From Takakia lepidozioides (taxonomy: Eukaryota; Streptophyta; Takakiopsida; Takakiales; Takakiaceae): a stretch of DNA of 60,000 bases. A program made the position numbers and the translations under genes. The notes below the pieces were generated by a model. That model did not search any database. It was not told the DNA's origin and worked only from the letters and a program-made list of their open reading frames with translations. The stretch covers positions 43,879,053 through 43,939,052 of the forward strand of contig CM060732.1 in the NCBI GenBank assembly GCA_030704615.1. Direction: 5' to 3'. Shown in pieces: positions 32,694-44,600 of the stretch. Within the stretch, counting starts at the first letter, position 1. The number at the start of each line of letters is the position of its first letter.

Positions 32694-35600
32694 TTAGAGT
32701 CTTCTTTTGACAACAGTAGGTAGAATCTTTTGAAGAATATTGAAGCTGTCTCCCCCTTTTGCCACATCAACCGACTCTGCTGTCGGCATCTCAAACAGTT
32801 CCTTTTCCAAGATAGAATATGCATCTGCAAAGGCCTGTCAACACACAAAAGGTCCGAGCCAATTTCATTATAACCGACAGCTGAAGTATCAATGCTTGAT
32901 ATATCCTGGAGTCACGTTCCAAGATTCAGATGAGAAGTATCTGTTTTGCTTTTTGTTGTTAAAACGCTTCATTTGTGTGGAAATGGTGCTGCATTTCCAT
33001 CTTACAGCATTCTGGCTTCAATGTTGCAATATGGACAGTACAATGCAGTTTAGAGGTCTCACACTTCTTTAGGTCACATCCTGGTTGCTAGTCAGTAAGA
33101 GTAAATGGAAATCCAGAAAATGTTTTCTACTGTGCTGAATGGATAAAATCAACCTCTAGCATGTAACAAGCTCATAGCCATACACAACTTACAGAGTAAC
33201 GAATCTTCAAAACTAAGGTTCTCTTGACATATCTATAGACAATCTAATTATTCTACATAGTTAGCAGCTAGCCACTAAAGAGGTGGGGCAGGGTTTAAGG
33301 GACACCTTAACAATCTGCTGTATGCGGAAGCAGGTGCTGCCAACGTTGTTCTCAAAATCGAAGGGATCCTCTATATAGAGTGGATCAATGCTGCAATGAT
33401 GTACCACCCCAGGAAAGTATGCCTAATTGAGGAAAGCGCAGAAGACCCCCTTTCAATAAAAAGTACTCAAGGTGCAATTTGGTGAATTGGAGATAGATGT
33501 AAATGGAAGGAGACAGTGACATAGATAATTCAGGGAAGATCAATACAAAGATTCCAGCTAGCACACATAGGACTCTTTAACAGTCCACAAGACACCTCAT
33601 CCACGTGGGAAGGAACGTACTCATGGGTACTGCATACCATCCCGCAGACAGAAAACAAAAATAAGGGGACCACAGACAATATCAAACACAGTGTGCCTAA
33701 GTGTATAAAAAGTGTACCTGAGGCTCCGATCTCGGCTCACATACCTCCCACCGGCTCGAATGCAAACACACATACGCCGAGGATCAAACACACACCTTCA
33801 AGATTACAGCTCAGTTGTCACTGCTTGTTAGTCTGTTTTCTTGAGATATGTAGAGGTTTATAAGAAATGGTAGACACTCATCTCTGATGTCAAACTTTGC
33901 CTCAGACAGGTTCAACCTGGAATTTTACCGCGCAAATTAACACAATAAGCTTCTAACAAAGTATGTGTTCACTATGGAGAGGAGAACAAAAGAAATGAAA
34001 TGGTACTTTATAACGTCCACGGAAAGCTCAAAGAGCTTATGGGACAAGAAAGAGCCAAAGAGCCAAAGAGCTTATCAAACAAGAAGGGGCCACGAGCAGC
34101 CAAAGCTGAAAGAAACCTTATAAGGGACACATAGGCCCAGCGTACAACAAACAAAGAACAACTTCAGACAGAAAAGAAAGAACCAATATTATTTCCACAG
34201 GAAGCCTGGAGGGCCAGAGAGAGGGTAATTTCCTTACCCTAAGAAGAGAGGGTTTACGTGCATGTCCTTTTGCTTCTGTGAAGATGGTCACCTCAGACCA
34301 CTCTGACCTGGTTAAGTTGCTCTCAGCGTGTTTCTATGATTGCGGATATTCTGTGGGCTTACATTGGTTTACAATTTATTTTCAGGGGTGTTATCAGCTT
34401 TCCTGGTTGAGAAAAAATAGAGAGGAAAGAAATCTACCAATACACAGCAGGGGGGTGACAGAAAATTTTACCCAAAGAAGTGCAGAAAGTCCATAAAGAG
34501 GCTCCCCAAACTCTGCACCAATAGACATGTGTGCCAATATCATATAACAGCACGATTGTCAACAACCAAGTAAGTTATTTCAAGTGGTCACACTGCTGTC
34601 GTTTGATTGTAACCAACCCAGGAAGATGACCTCTATAGGTAGACCATGTGGCCACTATGATGAGACAAGCTGTGTGCTACTTGGCTGTATATAAGTGAGC
34701 ATTTAGCAGCTACAAGATAGAGAGACTTTTACTTGTCCCATCTACTGCAAAAAGCTACCTGGCTTGGAGAATGCCGGCCAACGTGTTGAAGAAAACGAGT
34801 GATCAGCAACACCTAGAAAATGTAGCACAGAAACCACTCAGAAAAAGCGCACTACCACCTATGTTTTAGCTGCAGACACATTCTAAGAGAAACAGTTGAA
34901 AGTCTTTTTATATTGATGATCGTGTCTCTCTGTCCTCTAGGAAGCCTATTGCCATTGGGTGGACTTGATACGGGAGTACATTAATGTCTCTGTGACTAAA
35001 TGCCGGCCTTGTGACCTCGTGTCCTTGTTTGTTTCGACCTGAAGCGCTTTGCTCCAGGTAAGGTAGTGCATTGGATTTAGTTGGAAAGCTTGGGGCCTTT
35101 CCCTCTTTAGAATATGCCTACACGGGCCATTCCCTGCAACTCCCTGGAGTGTGATCTCTGAATGGTAACAAGCGAACCCCTACCGCTTGGGGGCAGCCCC
35201 TCCGCCCAAATTGGGCAGTCGTATGCTCTGTATAGCATACTCGGCACTTGGGCTCGGGTTGGTTCCTGTGCTTAAACTTATAGCCTGCGAGATCAATCAA
35301 AATTTTAGCTCCTATCAACATCAACACTCCCCAGGGTGATTCCTGGGAATTGGTTACTTATGCCAAATCTAGGGCTTCATGTGTAGTTTTTGGGGTGAAT
35401 CCCAGGATGGACGATGTGTCCTTTAAAACTACATGCTCTAGCTTAGGCTTGGATTTCATGGCTAATGGTTCCATCTCGAGACTTGATAACAGGGGTACGT
35501 TGAAGGTTGCAATGACCAAAAGTGCTTCTAATAGAGTCCCACATCAATTCAATCTCAAAGAAGTTCGTCCCTTGACTGGCTGGAGAGCGGTCTTAGACAT

Positions 35601-38600
35601 TGGTGATTCAACAGGGCGCTCTAGGAAGACAACCAAGGGCAAGGACTTCAACTTGAGAGTTTCTAATCGGTTTGATGCTCTGTATGAGGTTGAATCCAAA
35701 CAGCCAGAAGGACAAGATGCCCCTAAGTGTACAGAACCTGAACGTCCTGAATCTGAAGGATTTGGTACTCTGAATGGTTTACCAATCCTCAAGGTTTACA
35801 CAAGACGAACAAATTCTATACACGGGGTAATTGTCCCCAAGCCGTCAGATGGACAATCTGTCCCTAAGTGTGCAGAGCCTGGACGTCGTGTAACTGAAGG
35901 ATTTGGTACTCTAAATGGTTTACCAATCCTCAAAGTCTACACAAGACGAGCAAAATCTACACACGGGGTAATTGTCCCCAAGCAGTCTGACGGACAATAT
36001 ACCCCTAAGTGTGCGGAGCCTGTGCGTCGTGTAACTGAAGGATTTGGTACCCTGAATGGTTTACCAATTCTCAAAGTTTACACAAGACGAGCAAAATCTA
36101 CACATGGGGTAACTGTCCCCCCTTTGCAGAACGGTTGGCCGTCCAGGAGCAATCACAAGCTACCTAGACGACAAACAATTCACATGCAAAGGGCTGGCTT
36201 GTGGCTGGCCACTTTCAACTTCTCAGGGCTTACTAACCAAAGGAAACAACTCGAAGTGGGACAAGTCCTTCGGACTAATGATATTCATATCTGTGCTGGG
36301 CAAGAAACATGGGAAACGTCGGATAAACTGGTTGGAGATGTCAATGGTTATAAATGGGCAGGTAGGATGTGTACTCTCAAGGCAGCCTCTGCCAAACGCG
36401 GTCAAAAAGGGGTTGGTTTCTTCGTCCGTGATTTCTTGTTTGATAATTGTGAAATTATCAACAAGGGTTTGAGGTACAAGCATAGTATCTGGCTAAAACT
36501 GAATCTGAAGGGCGGCATGAGTACGAAGGACCTCTATGTGGGTTGTGTTTACATGCCCACAGAGGGGACCCTTAGTGCTGACGCAGACAAAGCCTTCGAA
36601 GATGTAAAGCTGGACTGTGCTTCGTTCCTTGCCAAAGGTCAGGTAGTGCTATTGGGTGACTTCAATGCCCGGGTGGGCAAAGGGCTCCATCAGGACGATA
36701 TCATTGGGCCTTTTGGTGAGGACGAGCTGAATTCTAATGGCAGACGGTTAATTAACTGTCTGGAAGAGCTTCAGCTTTTGACCTTGAATAACAGGACAAG
36801 AGGTGACCAAGTGCAGTGGACTCGTGAGAAATCCCAAACTGGGGAACGTTCCATTGTGGACTATATCATAATGGACAAAATTTGTTTCCCCAGTGTGCCA
36901 ATGTGTTGATCGACAGAACTGATATTGGTACCTCTGACCACTTCCTGGTTTGGACTGAGATCAAAAGGTGTTTTCCCAACACCAAGAGATCTGTGAAACG
37001 TTCGATTCGGAAGTGGCGCATAGAAAAATTCCATAATGACAAGGCTGAGTACGTCCAGGCCTTGCAAGAGGCTCTCCCTCACTTTGTCCAATCGCTCCAA
37101 GAACTTCAGTCTCGCTCTGACAACGCAAGAAATGAAGTCGAAAGAGCAGTGGACTCTTGGGAGAGTTTCGTTTCCTCCGTGGCTGACAAGATCATTGGGA
37201 GGAAACTAATTGTCTGCGGTAGAGTTGTTAATTGGTGGACCAATGAGATCAAACTCAAGATAGCTGAGAGACGAGCCCTGCTGGATAAATCTGACTTAGA
37301 GGCTGTAGTGTCGAAAGCCATGTCTGTTGCCATGAGATTGTCTGATGAAAATGAAGTTAGGCAGAAAACTTCCCTGAACTTGTTTCCAGTCAGTGACATG
37401 GGGGAGGACATCTTGGATGACCTCAAGGGTCTACCCACTCTCGGCACTAGACTGAAATTTAAACTCAGGGCAGGAAGCCTACCTTTGAACAGCAAACAGA
37501 AGCAGAGAGGAAAGGGAGAGTGCAATTGCCCGTTGTGTGGGCAATCTGAAGACAGTATTCATTTTCTGATACAGTGTCCGGGGTTCTCTCACCAAAGAGA
37601 CGCTCTCTTCAACTCTATCAAGGGAATTGTGCCTGTATCCCTGTTTACCAACTTTGAAAGTCTCGAGGCTGAGCCAAAAGCCCAGGCCCTCCTGAGGCCT
37701 AGTTTTGGGCAAATCACACACAGCAGATTGATGCTTGTGTGAAGGGATTTCTAGAGGATATCTGGAAAACCCGGATTAATTCTTTATATGAAGGTAAGTC
37801 TTACTAAAAACGTCAGCCCCTGACAGAGGTAGGTTCTGTTCCTTTTGTTCCCGCTCAAACTGGGCGCGGGGTCAATGGCCACAAGGCTACGGCAAACAAC
37901 GTCTTATGAGTACAATATATTGATGATCGTGGTGAACAATGCTCCGCCAGAAAATTGTCGTTTGAAAGAAGAAGGTTAGACTTTGGAATACACCAGGCCC
38001 TACATCCCCAAAGTTCTTTGTTTACAGAGAAAATGAAGATAAAAAGCAGTGGCTGACCTGGCAGTAGGAGCTAAGGCCACCTTTGTAAGGATGGTCGAGG
38101 CTGCGGTCGGCCAGGAACTGCTTGAGAACAAGAGCTAATGGCATGATAGGTGGAAACTGTCCGATCAGCTCCCGAACCTGCTCACATCATCACCAGCACT
38201 GTCTGTTACTTGATCCGAGCCAATCAACTTGACATCAGACACACATCATAGTTGATGTTCTTTTTTGTTTTTGTTTACTTGGTTCCACGAGCCCTCTGGA
38301 CCCTACATGGATGTAGTAAATCTCTTATTTTCTTGTTCCATCAAGGATTCAAGTGTTACTGAGGATTTCAAGATCTTGTTGGGACTCCATCTGCTCCTGT
38401 AGGCCTCCCTTGGACATCATAAACTATTGGCCTCCCCACATCCGTCCATCCACCTCCGTCCACACATAATGTCGAACAAAGAGAAATTGTTTTATGGCAC
38501 AGACCTGCTTACTTACCAATTCAGAAGTGCGCAATCCAGTATTGACAGGAGCTTCAAAACTAATGTCAAGCCACACAATCTGACGATCTGCCTCGGATCC

Positions 38601-41600
38601 CCACGGGCCCTTCTCAACCTCTGTCACTTGGCAGATTCCTGAACCATTGCTCGATGGCGTGGCAAGCAACCCCTCTGTGTTTGTTCTCGCCATAGCAGGC
38701 AATTTCCCTTTATCTTTTGTGCCAGCAGTCATGCCTGAATGATTCTCATGATCACTATCGCCTAATTCACATTGCTGTGGTAAAATGCGAACCACCAGCC
38801 TTATTATAGGTACCTGTCAGGACTTCCAAGTTACTTGCCAACCAGGACATCACTGCACATGTATATTCTACAACATAGGATAATTTATGCTTTAATAAGG
38901 ACGAGGAAATAGTTCATTGACTCTTTCCCACTATCTTGGTAGGAATAACCTGGGGGAGATTGGCACGTTGTCAGGCACTTTACACTATTAAAAGGCAAAA
39001 GCTGATTAGAATATCTTTAAATTTGGCTTTACACTAGGATTCTCAAATGAGAACCTCTTCCTGGCACCCCCAGTCAGCATAAAAAGAGAGATCCGAGCCT
39101 CATGATGTCATCCCCATCACCACCGGCCTCACGCTCGGACTCATCCTCAGAACTCTCGGCCTCATCCTCACTCTCGCCCTCATGCTCGACATCGGCCACC
39201 GCATGGTCAATAGAGCTATCACTACTTTTATGATGAAGTGGCTTTTTGTTATTCGTCCCAAAGAGGCCCCTTTGGATCTTGATGCGATCAAGAAGCACTT
39301 GGAGTCCAAACTCTTGAAACTTGGGCTATCACTTGGTGACTGGGACTTAACACACACATGAGGTTGGGCTTTCATTGTTTTTGGAGTGGTGCATAAGGAC
39401 TCTTGGAACCCAAAACGGCAAAGAATTGGGGGTTGTCAGTTGATTATTTCAGTGTAAACCGGCCTGCACCCTAAGAACTGCCTTGGTCCAGTATGATGCA
39501 CACTATTACTCTCTAACTCCCTTTCTCTAAGCTGAGCGCGGGGTCAATGGCCACAAGGCTACGGCAAACAACGTCTTATGAGTACATTCTCTAAACTGTA
39601 CAAGGTTTGGGATATGTCTTACCATAGCATGTTCTATGACCTGTAAAGATTCCACCCATTCCTGGGCTTCCAGATTACGTGCTGCATGCTGCATTCCACC
39701 CAGCGAAAAGTGTCCTTGTTAGAAGTCTTGTCATTATCTCTGTCCACACACTTGAACACAACCTCAAGGGTCAGCAAACAGATCTCCAACCATCAGAGGC
39801 AGAAAAAGTTCATGGTCCTGCCATGTAAGCAAACCATACGCCATACATCACGTACAATATAGCACCCGGAACCCCACTGAAGTTAGTAACAATGAATGAG
39901 AAATAAAATCAAAGTCTTGCCCCCTCTCCAAGCACCAGTCTTCCAAAGCATACACTAACTTGATGCCTCCACTGTTGATCTCAAGGAGCAGCATGCAGGT
40001 TAATGTTAAATTTGATCAATGTCTGCTGTACATAGACTTCCTACTCTCATCAGAACAGAGTCTCAACTCTGACAGGGTGAGCACAAGACCATCTGTCTCA
40101 ACTGTGCAGCCTAGTGTACCCCTACCTGCAGACATGTCTCCTTCACACCATCGATACGGCCTTCCAGTATTCCGGCTTGCTTAATAGGCTCCCGTGCCTG
40201 TGAGTGTCCACAAAGAAGAACAAACAGACTTTAATACGGCCACAAACCATAGACCATCTAGACCATCAGTTTTGTGTAGGGGATGCCAAACAATAGCACA
40301 ATTTGGATTCACAATCGTCACACCGTAAAACATTATGTCTGTTCCTGAGCCACTCCATCTGTGCTTGAATGCCTAACTTCTACCTTCCTATTATTCCATT
40401 AAGTAATTGTGCAAAAATCTGGGCAGATCTACCTGAGGAGTGCAAACAGAGACTCAGGGTACCCATGGTTGTCACTGACCTTCCGCACAGGGGGCAAGCT
40501 AACAACAAGATCGACATCACTGGTGGGAAGAGCAAGGCCAGTAGCATTAGAGCCAAAAATCTTGGTTCGTGACCTTGGCCATAGCACTTGCAGCGAGTGT
40601 GCCACTTTCTTTACTGCCATGTTTATGAAAGGCATTCGCATTCTCTTCTCAGTTGCAGCCTGATAGCAACATCAATATATGAGATTGTAAGGGTGAGGTG
40701 AAAGAGTTAGTAAGATTCACACTGAGTAGACTAGCGTGTTAATCTCCTTTTATTCCTTCACATTTGAAAACCCTTTGAGCCTCCTGGGAATGTAAGAGAT
40801 TTCCTCTCAGTCTCTTGTGTTGTTCAACATTCCCATGGGCCCTCCGAGTCTTTTCTTTCTTTCTTTTCTCTCTTATGGACAAGCCACATCATGACAGGTC
40901 ATGTGGGCAGCCCAAGTGCAAACAATCCTTCAGCCACATGCAGTAAATGTGGAGATTCTGCCTTCTTTCGATCTGCTGTTACATATCATCCACACCAAAC
41001 AGGAAAGGGACAGACTGATCAGACAAGATAAAAAAGTTCCATGTGCAATGCAGTTGGGGACCACAAACCCAGCTCACTCCAAAGAGTCAACTCCCCTCAG
41101 ACGACTTTCTTGTCCAAGGGGACAAACCGTTCTACTAAGTTCTGCACGTGGACTCTCTCTCTCTCAAATCTGACTTGGCAGCTGAAGTGTCTAGTCCATC
41201 AAGGACATTGTTCCTGCACCTCTGCTCACAAACTTTGAAAATCTCAAGCTGATCCTAACGCCTTGGCCCTGTTGGTGTCTAATTGATGGGCAATTCGCAC
41301 ACAGCAGAAGATGTTTGTGTGAAGGGCTTTCTAGAGGATATCTGGAAAGACCGAACTAATTGTTTATATCAAGCTAACTCCCACCACTGAAGAGAGCCCC
41401 TCACAAAGGTATAGTCTGCTCCCTCTTGTTCCGCACAAACTGGGCGCGGGGTCTATGGCCAGAGGCTACGAAAAGCAATGTCTTATGGGTACATTCTCTC
41501 TTCTCTCTCAAACCCTGGTGGGTGTGAGCCCCAAAAAGGCTCCAGGAGGGTAGTTTCCCCGGGGGTCGATGGACATAAGGTTGTGGCAAGCCAATGTTTG

Positions 41601-44600
41601 GCATAAGTACATTCTCTCTCTGTCTCACACTCCCGGTTCTTATCCTCCCTCTCCTCCACTGATCTCTCTTCATTGCAACATGACCATACCTGCACGCAAA
41701 ATGCTTCAATCTCTTTATGAAGGGCAGTATGAAGGAGGTTGAGGGCAAAATGGAGTGTGGGATTCTTGTTGTAAAGTACACTTGTTTGCATTGGCAAGGC
41801 CTCATCTGGCTGCACATGACAGAAAAGAGATATTCAGCAGAGGCCTTGACAACAACACGAGTACCCCTGCTTATCAACACAGTCAACACAGTCAATACTG
41901 GTATTAGTGCGCAAATAAGCATAATGGACAAAATGAAACTGAACACACAGCCCTTTGCGCAATGGTAACCAAGGAAACCCTTTATCATGGAAGGGTAGAA
42001 CCCACCTACTATATTACAGATAAATAAACAAGGAGGTGTAAGGAATGCCTGTCTGTCTGTCTGTCTCTCTGTGTCGTCCAAACTGGGCACGGGGTCTATG
42101 GCCACAAGGCTATGGCAAACAACGTCTTATCAGTACATTCTCTGTGTGTCTCGGACAATGTCTTATGAGTATGATCTCTCTCAGTGTCTACGTGTGAGGC
42201 CTTTAGCTACGAGGACCTGTAGCAGCTTACCTGCATCACTTCATGCAATGCTGGAGCTTTGAGTAGCTCTTTGTTTTGAGTGGTTCTTTTATTCCAGATG
42301 TGTAATATTCTTCTTTCTGAAGGATATACTGAACCCTTTTTAATCTCCCCTGAAGGGAGTAGAATATTACGTCACTAAATCTCCTCTGTTGGCTTCCTTC
42401 TGATCTTGTCAACTATTTTCTTTCCTTCTCCACATGAAATACACTAACAAAGCTCAGGCATCCAAGAACATACAATGAAATGGTTCTTTACAAAAGAAAA
42501 CCCAAAGCTAAATGTCAGTCAAAATACATACTATGTACTCTTTGTCCACTGAAAAGGGCGGAATGGCAACCGACTGCTCCCGAAGTAAAGCACCCGACAA
42601 CGGGCGCATCGGTGGGGTACTTGCCAAGCACCCACTTCTCCGACCGTTACCAACAACTCCATTGGGGGTTCCATTGAAAACGTGATGTTCCAAACTGTCC
42701 AACTCCTCCTTGTTCCACCAGTTTGCCAGGCCCCAATGTCGAGGGCTGGAGCTTCCTGACCGGGCTGACATCCAGCCCTTTCGACGCTTGAGACCTGCTA
42801 CAGGAGAGGGGGGCGGTGGTGGGGGAGCATGCCGCATAATTGGAGGTGAAGGGCGCCGCCGTCGACTGCCCATGAGATCCCGAGCGCCACGCAGCACAAT
42901 ATGGGGACTTCGAGCTTCTTGAAGGCGCACAGCTTCAGTTTTCATCATGGAACGAGAAAGACCAGGATCCCGAACCACAACAATTGGCCTTAGCCTTGGT
43001 GTGAAAAGATCACTCCCCATTCCATCCACAACCCCAATTGTTGGCCCCATGCTGTGTCCAGCCACCTGAGAATCATCTGCCTTCAATCCCTTAGACCCAA
43101 AATTCCCAGGAAAGTCATTCCCAGCAGGCCGTGATAAGCAGAGACGAGGAACTGCCTGGCTTGTAGCTAGGTGTTCAAAAGGTACCGGAAGAGAAGAGGA
43201 TGATTGAGGAGGAGATGTGCTGATTAGGTTTGAACTAGCTGACGATTTCCCTCGGTAGGTAGCTGAGACTGGGGTTAGCCCCACTATATCATCCAGAACG
43301 ACACTCAGATCTGCCTCACGCCGTGCCCAGGAGCTATCATCAGAACTCATGGAACCCGGTCGGGAATAGCCCATTCCTGCGTAATCTGCAGAGTTCCAAT
43401 ACATGACCCCCCCACCAAAAAACTGGTTGTAGTCCTCAGGTTTAATTTGGTTTGCATCCTCCAATTGTCGCTCTCCTTCTTCCTCAGATACTACAAACCC
43501 ATCGAAGTCTTCGAAATCGCCAGCAAAACTGCTAAAGGCTTCATGATCTGTATCATCTGTAGCCCTATCCTCATACTCCACATCCTCTCCCATTCTTCCA
43601 TGACCACTGGGTTCCCTCCAATTTGCAGGGGTTCTTGAAGCAAAAGGAGAGGGTGAAAATGGTACGGCAACCAAGCCAGACTCCTCCTTTGAGTTGAAAG
43701 GGTATCCCACCACTGGTGTGAGCCCATAGCCAGATTGAACATAGGGGGGCCATTCAAAACTTGCTGGAGTAGGGTGAGATATAGTTGTCCTATTCGACAA
43801 AGCTTCCACCGGCCCTGATTGCTGTCTTAGGCTTACAGGGGTGGTTCTAAAAGCCACTGGGGGAGTCCCTATGCGCTTGGGCCAGTCATGGATGACATCT
43901 AAATGTAGCCTTTCTGTAGCTGTTGGGCGCACAGTGCCACCAGAGAGACGGACCTGCGAATATCCTGGCCACTCGTGTGAGTAAAACATGGCAAATGCTG
44001 GGGCTCGCTGTGCTTGAATTGGCCCACCCTTCAAATTGCGCAGAAGGAGGGACTCCTCTTTGAACATCAAACCTGGTGAAGGATGAGCTATTCCGGTCAC
44101 AACATTCCCAGGAGCTAGCATACCTGCTGGTGGCACCTGAGAGGAGACCTTTTGTGCCTTCACAGCAGAATCTAGTACACAGGTATTTGCCAATGATTCT
44201 CTAGCCCCTTGCTCTGAAAAGTGGCATTCATCCCCTCCTTCATCTTGGAGAGGATTCCCCCCATTGCTTCCACCACTATTTTCTTCTTGAGGAGTTTTCT
44301 TGTCTGGACTCTCTTGAAAGCTTTCCAGACAGTGAGTCAATGCCTGAGAAACCCCCAGGTTTGTAGACGCATCTGATATGGATAGTTCTTCCACCTCCAA
44401 GATAGGCACATCTAGTGTCCCAAACCGGAGTGTGACCAGGCAGCTGTCACCTCCTTCTCTGGCCACATCAGGTGAATGTACGTTAGAAGCTGGCTTACAA
44501 AAACCATTAGCATCCTCCGCCAACACCTTTTCTCCTGATGCTTCTTGCTCGATAGGAGAGAGGTTTACCTCTTCTCCCGCAGAAGTCTCTTCTGCCACGG

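Larger units (their letters stand above)
34925..37915 (+). mobile_element. RT-less LINE with perfect 16-bp TSD, inside intron 10 of the MEE44-like gene
   Basis: TATATTGATGATCGTG is present at 34909-34924 and at 37916-37931, a perfect 16-base target-site duplication, so both ends are defined (2991 bp). The coding region opens near 35300. It shows a repeat-bearing N-terminal part, then an AP-endonuclease domain (ATFNFSGL, GQETWE, YMPTEG, LLGDFNARVGKG, TSDHFLVW). The sequence then jumps at ERRA to LLDKSDLEAV and continues to the C-terminal zinc-binding region (CPLCGQSEDSIHFLIQCPGF) and the tail ending ATANNVL-stop-GTAC. The reverse-transcriptase domain is absent. Two 1-base deletions (near 36880 and 37705) break the frame. 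It is antisense to the host gene. Confidence 0.92.

Noticed and set aside
39074-39298. Acidic 74-codon ORF as an extra exon of the MEE44-like gene
   Set aside because: Exons 8 and 9 join in frame and match the expected protein order without it, and it ends in a stop codon.
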